Below are positions 17,938-25,539 of a stretch of DNA of 64,000 bases, one piece after another; position 1 is the first letter of the stretch; every line of letters starts with the position of its first letter. The notes below the pieces were generated by a model, which did not search any database, was not told where the DNA came from, and worked only from the letters and a program-made list of their open reading frames with translations. A program made the position numbers and the translations under genes. The stretch lies in NCBI RefSeq assembly GCF_902830275.1, contig NZ_CADESW010000031.1, positions 1-64,000 of the forward strand. Reading direction: 5' to 3'. The stretch is from Burkholderia stagnalis (GTDB lineage Bacteria; Pseudomonadota; Gammaproteobacteria; Burkholderiales; Burkholderiaceae).

Positions 17938-19518
17938 TCATGCGCCCGGCGTCGGGTTCGCGGGGCCGGCGACATAGACCGGGTAGACGGGGCTGGCGGC
18001 GGGCGCCGGCTCGGGTGCCGCATTGCGCTCAACCCACGGCGCGATCTCCATGTCCTCGTAGCGCACGAGCCGGCATTTGCGCACGAGCGCATAGCCGAGC
18101 CAGATCGCCAGGAAGAACGGCAGGCCGATGTAGGTCGCGGCCACGCCGGTCCAGTCGATCTTGTTCGCGAGGAACGCCTGATAATCCTGGCCGAGCGCGA
18201 CGATCAGGCACAGCGCGAACGCGAACAGCGGGCCGAACGGAAACCACTTCGCCCGGTACGGCAACTGCTCGAGCCGGTAGCCCTGCTTCAGGAAACCCTT
18301 GCGGAACCGGTAGTGGCTGACCGCGATGCCGAGCCACGTGATGAAGCCGGCCATGCCCGACGTGTTCAGCAGCCACAGGTATACGGTTTTGTCGCCGTAG
18401 AGCGAGGTCAGGAAACACAGCGCGCCGACCGCCGTCGTCGCATACAGCGCATTGCGCGGCACGCCGCCCGGCGACAGCTTCGCGAACAGTTTCGGCGCGC
18501 GGCCTTCGGTCGCGAGGTTGTACAGCATCCGCGTGGACGCATACATGCCCGAGTTGCCGGCCGACAGCACCGCGGTCAGGATCACCGCGTTCATCACGCC
18601 GGCCGCGAACGCGAGGCCCGCGTGACGGAACACCAGCGTGAACGGGCTCACGCCGATGTCGGTCACGTCGCTTTTCAGCAGGTTCGGGTCGGTGTACGGA
18701 ATCAGCACGCCGATCACGACGATCGCGAACACGTAGAACAGCAGGATCCGCCAGAAGATCTGCTTCACCGCGAGCGGGATCGTCGTGCGCGGGTTCTCCG
18801 ATTCGCCGGCCGCGACGCCGATCATCTCGGTGCCCTGGAACGAGAAGCCCGCGATCATCGCGACGCCGAGCATCGTGGCCCAGCCGCCCGCGAACGGCGC
18901 GTCGCCGATCGTGAAGTTGCCCCAGCCGGCGCTCGGGCCGCCCTGCATGATGCCGAAGATCATCAGCAGGCCGACGCCGACGAACGCGACCACGGTCAGC
19001 ACCTTGATCAGCGCGAACCAGTATTCGGCTTCACCAAAGCCGCGCACCGACAGCGCGTTGAGCGCGAAGATCAGCGCGAGGAACAATGCGCTCCACCAGA
19101 CGCCCGGCACATGCGGGAACCAGTAGTGCATCACGAGCTGCGCGGCGACCAGCTCGACCGCGAGCGTCACGGCCCAGCTGTACCAGTAGTTCCAGCCGAG
19201 CGCGAAGCCGAAGCCTTCGTCGACGAATTTCGCGCCGTAGGTCGCGAACGAGCCCGACACCGGCATGAACGCCGCCATCTCGCCGAGGCTCGTCATCAGG
19301 AAATAGACCATCAGGCCGATCACCATGTACGCGACGATCGCGCCGCCGGGGCCGGCCTGCGAGATCGATGCGCCGGACGCGACGAACAGGCCGGTGCCGA
19401 TCGAGCCGCCGATCGCGATCATGCGCAGGTGGCGCGCCTGCAGCGCGCGGTGGAGATGGGGCTTCGGGGCACGCGAGCCGGACGGCGGCGCGGAATCGGG
19501 GTGGGAATCTGGGCGCAT
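17938..19518 (-). CDS. lysP: lysine-specific permease (APC superfamily)
   Basis: Twelve-helix inner-membrane lysine:H+ symporter. After a hydrophilic N-terminal tail, the text follows E. coli LysP closely as I remember it: LKARHL-like LQARHLRMIAIGGSIGTGLF, then FGFALGWNYWYSWAVTLAVE, GVAMIAGFSFQGTEMIGVAA and VILTAVLSAGNSGMYASTRM. The protein is 526 residues from ATG 19518. A GTG at 19569 would add 17 basic residues and is less likely. It would import lysine (or pipecolate) for the flanking amaA and amaB products. A palindrome lies in the 610-bp gap between it and the divergent amaB. Confidence 0.88.
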   Translation of the reverse strand: MRPDSHPDSAPPSGSRAPKPHLHRALQARHLRMIAIGGSIGTGLFVASGASISQAGPGGAIVAYMVIGLMVYFLMTSLGEMAAFMPVSGSFATYGAKFVDEGFGFALGWNYWYSWAVTLAVELVAAQLVMHYWFPHVPGVWWSALFLALIFALNALSVRGFGEAEYWFALIKVLTVVAFVGVGLLMIFGIMQGGPSAGWGNFTIGDAPFAGGWATMLGVAMIAGFSFQGTEMIGVAAGESENPRTTIPLAVKQIFWRILLFYVFAIVVIGVLIPYTDPNLLKSDVTDIGVSPFTLVFRHAGLAFAAGVMNAVILTAVLSAGNSGMYASTRMLYNLATEGRAPKLFAKLSPGGVPRNALYATTAVGALCFLTSLYGDKTVYLWLLNTSGMAGFITWLGIAVSHYRFRKGFLKQGYRLEQLPYRAKWFPFGPLFAFALCLIVALGQDYQAFLANKIDWTGVAATYIGLPFFLAIWLGYALVRKCRLVRYEDMEIAPWVERNAAPEPAPAASPVYPVYVAGPANPTPGA

Positions 19519-20128
19519 GGGTGTTGGGCGCTGTCTCCGGGATTGTTTTCGGGAAACGAAGCGCGGCACGTCCGCCCGTCGCCTGCTGGCGGCGGCGACA
19601 GCGCGCAGTGCGCGGGGGAGCCCGGCCGATGTGCGCGTCGTCTTCGTCTGAGGTCCGGCCGAGCCCTGTAAGGCGGGGCTTCACGACCGTCGCTGCGCCG
19701 GGTGCTGTGCCGCACGCCTTGACGCCGATCAGATTGTGTGGGGTCGAAGCGTCGTCAGCAAACGACATTTTCGAACTAGTTGATGCGCGTTCGTCATCAA
19801 GTAACGCCGAATCGCGAAGTGCGCGGCGGGTGTGTGCCTGGCCGCCAGCCAAGGCCCGGGACCCGTCCCAACGTGGGTCTGGAAAGGGCGGACTGGACCT
19901 CGTCGTGTGATGCGTTTTCGGAATGAAGTCGTGAGTTAATATCAATAGCCGACCGACTTGTGGCCATCGACAATGCTGCTCATGGAATCGTGCGCCGTGA
20001 GGCGAGGGCATGCGCAGCGGCCCGCCGGGGCGCGCATCCGCTTGCACATGGCGCGCGAACGCGCTCCAATCGAAACACGCGGGCGGCCTTGCCGCCGCAC
20101 CGATCAATCTGTCCCTGAAGAGGAAGTG
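19519..20128. other. divergent control region between lysP and amaB
   Basis: This 610-bp gap has no convincing gene, although short open frames cross it. It must hold the promoters of both lysP and amaB. An AT-richer stretch around 19750-19810 and another around 19930-19960 (TTAATATCAATAG) are the likeliest promoter areas. The amaB ribosome-binding site GAAGAGGAAG precedes ATG 20129. Confidence 0.6.
19780..19800. promoter_or_regulatory. inverted-repeat operator candidate upstream of lysP
   Basis: TTGATG (19780-19785) and CATCAA (19795-19800) form an inverted repeat with a 9-base spacer; the match extends imperfectly one or two bases outward. It lies about 260 bp before lysP and 330 bp before amaB. 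It could bind the TetR protein at 15728 or a regulator encoded elsewhere. Confidence 0.35.
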
Positions 20129-21640
20129 ATGCAATTCAACGACATTCTTGCCGCGCTCGACATCGATCTCGCCCAGTGGAAAGGCAATGCGCTGACCGCG
20201 CGTTCGCCGCTCGACGGCGCGACGCTCGCGACGCTGGCCGTTGACGGCCCTGCCGACGCCGAGCGCAAGATCGACGCCGCGCACGAGGCATTCCTCAAGT
20301 GGCGCACGGTGCCCGCGCCGGTTCGCGGCGAACTGGTGCGCGTGTTCGGCAACGTGCTGCGCGAGCACAAGGCCGCGCTCGGCCACCTTGTCACGCTGGA
20401 GGCCGGCAAGATCACGTCGGAAGGCCTCGGCGAAGTGCAGGAAATGATCGACATCTGCGATTTCGCGGTCGGCCTGTCGCGCCAGCTGTACGGCCTGACG
20501 ATCGCGTCCGAGCGCCCGGGCCACCGGATGATGGAGACGTGGCACCCGATCGGCGTGTGCGGCGTGATTTCGGCGTTCAACTTCCCGGTCGCGGTGTGGG
20601 CGTGGAATGCGGCGCTCGCGTTCGTGTGCGGCGATCCGGTCGTGTGGAAGCCGTCGGAGAAGACGCCGCTCACCGCGATCGCCTGCCATGTGCTGCTCGG
20701 CAAGGCGCTGCGCGAGTTCGACAAGACGCATCCGGGCGTGGCGCCGGAAGGCCTGAGCCAGCTCGTGCTCGGCATGCGCGATGTCGGCGAGGTGCTGACG
20801 TCGTCGAAGAAGGTGCCGGTGGTCAGCGCAACGGGCAGCGTGCGGATGGGCCAGGAAGTCGCGAAGGTGCTGAGCCAGCGCCTCGCGCGCGGCATCCTCG
20901 AACTCGGCGGCAACAACGGGATGATCGTCGCGCCGAGCGCGGATCTCGATCTCGTCGTGCGTGCCGTCACCTTCGCCGCGGTCGGCACGGCCGGCCAGCG
21001 CTGCACGACGCTGCGCCGCCTGATCGTGCATCGCAGCGTGGTCGACCAGCTGCTGCCGCGCCTCGAGAAGGCGTATGCGTCGGTGAAGGTGGGCAGCCCG
21101 CTGGAAGCGGGCACGCTGGTGGGCCCGCTGGTCGATCGCGCGTCGTTCGATGCGATGCAGAAGGCGCTCGGCGATGCGCGCGAGCAGGGCGGCGTGGTGA
21201 AGGGCGGCGAGCGCGTCGACGTCGGTCACGCGGATGCGTACTACGTGCGTCCGGCGATCGTACGGATGCCGAAGCAGACGGCTGTGGTCGAGCGCGAGAC
21301 ATTTGCGCCGATCCTGTACGTGATGGTGTACGACGACTTCGCGGACGCGATCGACCTGCACAACGCGGTGCCGCAGGGCCTGTCGTCGGCGATCTTCACG
21401 AACGACATCCGCGAGGCCGAGCAGTTCATGTCGGCGGCGGGCAGCGATTGCGGGATCGTCAACGTGAACATCGGCACGAGCGGCGCGGAAATCGGCGGTG
21501 CGTTCGGCGGCGAGAAGGAAACGGGCGGCGGGCGCGAGTCGGGTTCGGATGCGTGGAAGGCGTATATGCGTCGTGCGACGAATACGATCAACTACAGCCG
21601 GGAGCTGCCGCTGGCGCAGGGGGTGAAGTTCGACGTGTGA
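20129..21640 (+). CDS. amaB: alpha-aminoadipate semialdehyde dehydrogenase (ALDH7 type)
   Basis: NAD-dependent aldehyde dehydrogenase of 503 residues that would oxidise 2-aminoadipate 6-semialdehyde (in equilibrium with piperideine-6-carboxylate) to 2-aminoadipate in lysine catabolism. Catalytic residues are E258 in LELGGNN and C292 in GTAGQRCTTLRR. The substrate-site block FNFPVAVWAWNAALAFVCGD and the C-terminal NVNIGTSGAEIGGAFGGEK are typical of the ALDH7/AmaB group. The ATG at 20129 has AGAGGAAG upstream. The last 468 bp recur almost unchanged at 26358-26825, and a shrunken copy sits at 38018-38092, so this gene's 3' end bounds the downstream toxin island. Confidence 0.9.
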   Translation: MQFNDILAALDIDLAQWKGNALTARSPLDGATLATLAVDGPADAERKIDAAHEAFLKWRTVPAPVRGELVRVFGNVLREHKAALGHLVTLEAGKITSEGLGEVQEMIDICDFAVGLSRQLYGLTIASERPGHRMMETWHPIGVCGVISAFNFPVAVWAWNAALAFVCGDPVVWKPSEKTPLTAIACHVLLGKALREFDKTHPGVAPEGLSQLVLGMRDVGEVLTSSKKVPVVSATGSVRMGQEVAKVLSQRLARGILELGGNNGMIVAPSADLDLVVRAVTFAAVGTAGQRCTTLRRLIVHRSVVDQLLPRLEKAYASVKVGSPLEAGTLVGPLVDRASFDAMQKALGDAREQGGVVKGGERVDVGHADAYYVRPAIVRMPKQTAVVERETFAPILYVMVYDDFADAIDLHNAVPQGLSSAIFTNDIREAEQFMSAAGSDCGIVNVNIGTSGAEIGGAFGGEKETGGGRESGSDAWKAYMRRATNTINYSRELPLAQGVKFDV

Positions 21641-21715
21641 TGCGGAATAACGGTTGTTTGGTCGCGTGTGTGCTGGAAGTACGACGCGACTGAACATACA
21701 TTGCTTTTGTTTTAG

Positions 21716-21746
21716 CGACAAAGCCGGCCATGAGCCGGCTTTGTCG
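21716..21746 (+). terminator. terminator behind amaB (copy 1)
   Basis: A 13-bp perfect stem, CGACAAAGCCGGC pairing with GCCGGCTTTGTCG around a 5-base loop, followed by TTTC. The same hairpin recurs behind the second amaB 3' end at 26899-26927. Confidence 0.8.
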
Positions 21747-21747
21747 T

Positions 21748-22061
21748 TTCTGAAGGGATGTGATGGGCTGGTGGATATAACCGAGCTAATGACGTTGAAT
21801 CGAGTGACATGGTTCGGATTTGTCCGCGTGCCGTCGTGTAGTTATATTCACTTCGGTAATTGGGGCAGTGAATGGAAGAAGGAAGGCTGATAAGACAAGT
21901 ACGGATTTCGATTGAATATATCGTAAATGTATGAAAATTAAAGTGATGCTTGTTTTCTTTCAATTCTTTCGATATCTTCATGGCGTTGTGTGTATCAGCT
22001 GGGTGAGGTGCGGCTGGTAATGGATTTTCATGGAGTTTCGTCCCATAAAATTAGGAATACA
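21748..22061 (+). repeat. post-amaB segment, direct repeat copy 1
   Basis: This AT-rich stretch is repeated with substitutions at 26930-27241. Conserved runs include CTTCGGTAATTGGGG, TAAGACAAGTACGGATTTCG, TATCGTAAATGTATGAAAAT and TTGTTTTCTTTCAATTCTTT. Short codon-like text (FGNWG) is visible but is interrupted here, so it may be a decayed gene end that I do not recognise. Confidence 0.7.
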
Positions 22062-22400
22062 TATGAACGAAAGGCGGGAATCGAAGTGGAGGTGTCGATG
22101 CGGTTACGGAGTCGACACAAGTCATGTGGTGCAATGCATCTGACTGGAAGGCAGGCCATGAGCCTCAACTCGATTAACGAACGAAGTCTATGGGGTGGGC
22201 AACATCAAAAAACAAAAGCAACAAGAATGAATCGACAAGTCTCGTGGGGCGCGTGATTCAGATTTGTCGCTTCCGTCTGGTCATTCTGATATTGCATATT
22301 GCTGGTGCGACTATCAAGTGGTTCGCGCCCGGTAGATTTACTACTGAATTGGCCAATTATGGGGGTATTTGTGGCCGGTGTCGGCTTGCGTGATGAAATA
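22062..22400 (+). pseudogene. decayed copy of the four-helix membrane gene (unit A0)
   Basis: The start ATGAACGAAAGGCGGGAATC resembles the beginnings of the intact membrane genes at 23327 and 24505 and of the decayed one at 27242. Frameshifts and stops follow. Around 22250-22330 the text again reads ILHIAGATIKWFAPGRF, matching the first helix LHLAGALIAWFAPDDAL of the intact relatives. The rest of the gene is missing. This appears to be the most eroded member of the series. Confidence 0.65.
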
Positions 22401-22446
22401 GCCTGACGAAATATTCGGATGTATATTTTGATTTGTATGATCTGAT

Positions 22447-23010
22447 GTGACTCGAGGGGACGGTTTGCCGGCATTGCTAAAATATTATCGTCATTGCCCT
22501 GCAATGTTGGCGTTGCATATCGCGGGCGCATTAATTGCATGGTTTGCTCCAGTAGATGTACTTGGGCAGTATCCTGTCTTGAGGTCTCTTGCATCAATTG
22601 CGGGAGATATATCTCCAGTGGTGAATTCTGCGGCAAAAAAATCAGCATTTCCGGAGGTCACGGAGCTTTATTTTGCGGTTATGTATATATCAATGCCGAT
22701 GAGGGTTTTTGATGGGGTGAGGATATTTTATTTGGAGCGAAATTATACGCTCGGGAAAATGAGGGCGTCTCTGCGAGGCAGGGTTTTGGTTTCGTTTTCG
22801 CTTATATTCTTTTTTGGTTTTTGGATTGTTGCGTTAGTGTTTGGGAGGCCATATTACGAAATAAACATCATGCCAATTTCACAGTCGAGAATTTGGCTTG
22901 GACTGATCGGTCCAATATTCGCTGGCGGTATGGAGGTGTTTGGTATATCGGTAGGTCTGGTTTGGACTTATATTTTCTTTTCATGGATGCGCTCGAAATT
23001 CTGGGGGTAA
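22447..23010 (+). CDS. four-helix membrane protein, candidate immunity protein (unit A)
   Basis: Inner-membrane protein of 187 residues, family not recognised. Four hydrophobic segments are visible: around MLALHIAGALIAWFAPVDVL, ELYFAVMYISMPMRVFDGVR, LVSFSLIFFFGFWIVALVFG and SRIWLGLIGPIFAGGMEVFG. Homologues at 23327 and 24505 share LAGALIAWFAP, FPDVTALYF and the RLWLGLVGPLFAGG block. It begins at GTG and lacks the hydrophilic N-terminal tail of its relatives, so its 5' end may have been lost. A small MAWY gene starts 3 nt after its stop. It is AT-rich compared with the host, which suggests transfer. Immunity is an inference from layout. Confidence 0.7.
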   Translation: MTRGDGLPALLKYYRHCPAMLALHIAGALIAWFAPVDVLGQYPVLRSLASIAGDISPVVNSAAKKSAFPEVTELYFAVMYISMPMRVFDGVRIFYLERNYTLGKMRASLRGRVLVSFSLIFFFGFWIVALVFGRPYYEINIMPISQSRIWLGLIGPIFAGGMEVFGISVGLVWTYIFFSWMRSKFWG

Positions 23011-23013
23011 GCG

Positions 23014-23277
23014 ATGGCATGGTATGAACTTGACGAATGGAATGCGCTTGGCGCCGCAGGTGAAGGTATCAAGGCAGCCTTGGAAAAGGCCGCCGCTCTG
23101 ATGAGGCAAGCCAGTGCCGATGCCGCAAAGCTTGCTGTCGATGCCAGAGTTCGAACCGAGTTCGCCAAAATGATGCCGAAACACCTGGAGGAAAGTCGCA
23201 ATGCAACACTGATGGCAGTGAATAGCGTTGATATTCGATATCTTGATGGTGTTGAATCTTCTCGACGAATGGTGTGA
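23014..23277 (+). CDS. small MAWY protein, possible displaced toxin N-terminus (unit A)
   Basis: An 87-residue, mostly helical soluble protein of unknown family. It begins MAWYELDEWNALGAAGEGIK and continues as an Ala-rich amphipathic helix (ALMRQASADAAKLAVDARVR). It starts 3 nt after the membrane gene, so it is translationally linked. Relatives at 23996 and 25237 share the first ~80 residues. This one ends NSVDIRYLDGVESSRRMV, where the others have DSxDRSRLDAQ. It may be a stand-alone partner, or the N-terminus of an RTX toxin whose remainder was lost. I favour the second view because both relatives are visibly cut at the same point. Confidence 0.65.
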   Translation: MAWYELDEWNALGAAGEGIKAALEKAAALMRQASADAAKLAVDARVRTEFAKMMPKHLEESRNATLMAVNSVDIRYLDGVESSRRMV

Positions 23278-23326
23278 TTCGTTGTTTTGATTTTATAGCA
23301 TGTAGAAATATTATTTATGTATCGAC

Positions 23327-23992
23327 ATGGGAGAGAGGCGTGAGTCAAGGCGGCATGCTTGTGCTGACGAGCGAGAAAAGGCTAAGCCGCATTGTGGACC
23401 GCTGTTGACAGAGGGGGGCGATGAAAAAGGGATACAAAATTTTTTTGATTTTCTGATCAAATTCTATCGCCGGAGTCCGGTGCTCATGGTGTTGCATCTG
23501 GCGGGTGCGCTGATTGCATGGTTTGCACCGGATGATGCACTGACGCGTTGGCCTGCACTGAAGATAATTGTGACCGGCGTTGGGGAAATATTTCCGCTGG
23601 TCCCTAAGGCAATCGAAAAATCTTTGTTTCCGGATGTAACGGCACTCTATTTCACCCTGATGCTGTCCGCGACACCTCTCAGGATTTTCGAGGCGCTTCG
23701 CCTTTGTTACGCGGAGAGGGATAGGATAATTCTCGGATACTTGGGTTATTCCTGGAAAAGGAAAGTCTGGGCGTTCCTGGTTGCATTTCTATTTTTATCA
23801 GGAAGTGTTTTTCTTTTGATTTTTCATGGCCAATATCTTGATTGGAATTTTGTGTCGGTTGCGCAATCGAAATTATGGCTCGGAATGGTTGGGCCATTGT
23901 TTGCCGGCGGATATTTGATTATTTGCTTTGTCGCAGGTGTTGTGGCGATGCTTTCTTTGTCGTGCTGCGTATTTATTGTTGATAGAGGGTAA
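23327..23992 (+). CDS. four-helix membrane protein, candidate immunity protein (unit B)
   Basis: A 221-residue homologue of the unit A membrane protein. A charged N-terminal tail (MGERRESRRHACADEREKAK) precedes four hydrophobic segments: VLMVLHLAGALIAWFAP, ALYFTLMLSATPLRIFEALR, VWAFLVAFLFLSGSVFLLIF and LWLGMVGPLFAGGYLIICFV. The ATG at 23327 matches the start of the related genes. A small MAWY gene starts 3 nt after the stop. Function is not recognised. Its tight pairing and repetition suggest an immunity role against a membrane-acting or periplasmic toxin, but this is inference. Confidence 0.75.
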   Translation: MGERRESRRHACADEREKAKPHCGPLLTEGGDEKGIQNFFDFLIKFYRRSPVLMVLHLAGALIAWFAPDDALTRWPALKIIVTGVGEIFPLVPKAIEKSLFPDVTALYFTLMLSATPLRIFEALRLCYAERDRIILGYLGYSWKRKVWAFLVAFLFLSGSVFLLIFHGQYLDWNFVSVAQSKLWLGMVGPLFAGGYLIICFVAGVVAMLSLSCCVFIVDRG

Positions 23993-23995
23993 GGC

Positions 23996-24253
23996 ATGGC
24001 TTGGTATGATCTCGATGAATGGAACGCGTTGGGTGCATCTGGCGAGGGAGTGAAAGTAGCCTTGCAAAAGATTGCTACCCAATTGGAGGGGATCGCAGAA
24101 AGTTCCGCAAAGTTGTCCGCCGACGCGGCGGCCCGAGCTGAATATGCTCGAACCATGTGGAAAAATCTCGACGAGCTAAGTGTTGGTGCAATCAAAGCAC
24201 TCGATAGCGGTGATCGCAGTCGGCTCGATGCTCAAATCTGTCATTTCCGATAG
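23996..24253 (+). CDS. small MAWY protein fused to a lipoprotein remnant (unit B)
   Basis: An 85-residue product. Residues 1 to about 80 match the unit A and unit C small proteins: MAWYDLDEWNALGASGEGVK, then SSAKLSADAAARAEYARTMW and ALDSGDRSRLDAQ. Immediately after DAQ the DNA switches to the middle of a second copy of the lipoprotein gene found intact at 27790, giving the tail ICHFR. The reading frame therefore ends by chance. The switch from one gene to the other is a recombination scar, so this is probably a truncated N-terminus rather than a natural small protein. Confidence 0.65.
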   Translation: MAWYDLDEWNALGASGEGVKVALQKIATQLEGIAESSAKLSADAAARAEYARTMWKNLDELSVGAIKALDSGDRSRLDAQICHFR

Positions 24254-24495
24254 ACGGTGGTGTGATATGTGTCACGCCATACGATTTGACTGCTGTGTTC
24301 GGTGATGTCGAAAAGTATCCGATTGCTCATTGGACTTGGTGGGCATACATGTACGAAAGAAACGATGCAAATTCTAGAGCAACTTTTTCGATTGATCGTG
24401 GCGGTTGTGTCCGTCAAATTGATATTTCAATGAATCGCGAGAGAGGGTGGTGCATATGATGAAAATAACTGGGTGTGAGGAACCGTATGAGCTTG
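24236..24495 (+). pseudogene. remnant of lipoprotein 3' end plus first bases of the RTX gene
   Basis: From about 24240 the DNA follows the 3' third of the intact lipoprotein gene (28137-28341). It encodes ICVTPYDLTAVFGDVEKYPI, then HWTWWAYMYER and FSIDRGGCVRQIDISMNRER. The TGA of the intact gene has become TGG here, so the frame runs on for three codons. The next ~40 bases (CATATGATGAAAATAACTGG and onward to about 24495) match the first codons of the RTX gene at 28341. The homology then stops and unit C begins. It is a scar from an earlier lipoprotein-toxin pair at this position. Confidence 0.8.
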
Positions 24496-24504
24496 GGAGT
24501 GGAG

Positions 24505-25233
24505 ATGGATGAAAGGCGCGAGCCGAAATGGAGGCGGGGGGGCGGTAGGCAGGAGCAAAGCGATGACTTGCATTGTTTGCCGGATCATGGGAGAGGGAGT
24601 GAAAATAATATCGATTCCCGAGCGAGGTTGCTAGATAAGCCGCTGTCGTCAGTAGGGAAAGCCGATGAGGTTGAATGTCGAAGTCTCATTGGTTGGATGA
24701 TCGCGCTTTACAGATTTAGTCCAGCCATTCTGGTACTGTATGCCGCCGGAGCATTGATTGCCTGGTTTGCACCGGAGGACGCGCTGATGCGCTGGCCATT
24801 TCTGAGTGTGGTCGTAATCAATGTCGGAAAAATATTTCCGCTACTTCCCAACGCTGTTGAGAAATCGAAATTCCCTGATGTCACGGCACTCTATTTTGCA
24901 CTCATGCTTGCGGCATTTCCGTTTAGGTTGATAGTGGGGTGCCGTCTTTTCTATGCGGGGCAGGCCAAGGCGAAAGAGGTATATAGAAAATTGTCGTTGA
25001 GGGAAAGGCTCAAGGTGATTTTCATGGTTCCAATTTTGTTTTTTTGTAGTGTTTTTCTTTTGATTGAGGGGTATTGCTACGAGCTGAATTTTATTGCGAT
25101 CAGCGGTTCGCGTTTGTGGCTCGGTTTGGTGGGGCCTTTGTTTGCTGGCGGGGCGCAGATTATTTGTATTTCTCTAAGTTTTGGTTGGATTCGATTCCAT
25201 TTGTCCAATGTTTTTTTGTCGAAAGGAGAGTGA
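24505..25233 (+). CDS. four-helix membrane protein, candidate immunity protein (unit C)
   Basis: A 242-residue homologue of the unit A and B membrane proteins, with a longer charged N-terminal region (MDERREPKWRRGGGRQEQSD). Hydrophobic segments include ILVLYAAGALIAWFAPEDAL, ALYFALMLAAFPFRLIVGCR, VIFMVPILFFCSVFLLIEGY and RLWLGLVGPLFAGGAQIICI. The ATG at 24505 has GGGAGTGGAG upstream and matches relatives; an ATG at 24475 in frame is less likely. The stop is 3 nt before the unit C small gene. Function is unknown; see unit B for the immunity argument. Confidence 0.75.
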   Translation: MDERREPKWRRGGGRQEQSDDLHCLPDHGRGSENNIDSRARLLDKPLSSVGKADEVECRSLIGWMIALYRFSPAILVLYAAGALIAWFAPEDALMRWPFLSVVVINVGKIFPLLPNAVEKSKFPDVTALYFALMLAAFPFRLIVGCRLFYAGQAKAKEVYRKLSLRERLKVIFMVPILFFCSVFLLIEGYCYELNFIAISGSRLWLGLVGPLFAGGAQIICISLSFGWIRFHLSNVFLSKGE

Positions 25234-25236
25234 GTC

Positions 25237-25539
25237 GTGGCCTGGTACGAACTTGATGAGTGGGATGCACTGGGAGGCGTCGGAGAGGGGGTAAAGCAGG
25301 TATTGGAAAAATCTGCCGCTCATATGGAGCAGTTTTCGGCAAATATGACCAGGCTATCCGCCGATGCTGCCGCTCGCGCCGAGTATGCAAGGCTAATGTG
25401 GCAGAACCTTGATGATCTAAGCAACGCAATGATCCGGGGATTGGATAGCGTCGACCGTAGTCGGCTCGATGCTCAGTTGATCGCACGTCCTGGGTGTGTC
25501 GCGCTCGAATCTCGCGGTCAAATTGAAGCGCCCCGCTGA
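25237..25539 (+). pseudogene. small MAWY gene truncated by IS fragment (unit C)
   Basis: The GTG start follows AAAGGAG and lies 3 nt after the membrane gene. Residues 1 to about 80 match the unit A and B small proteins (MAWYELDEWDALGGVGEGVK, then ADAAARAEYARLMWQNLDDL). After SRLDAQ at about 25476 the DNA becomes an IS3-family transposase gene read in another frame, giving a spurious tail of about 20 residues. The break falls at the same codon as in unit B, although the joined sequence differs. Confidence 0.75.

Noticed and set aside
23014..25476. MAWY proteins as Cdz-type two-peptide bacteriocins exported by the type I system
   Set aside because: They lack a double-glycine leader and glycine-zipper character, and two of three are recombination fusions. 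The truncated-toxin view explains more, though the idea is not excluded.
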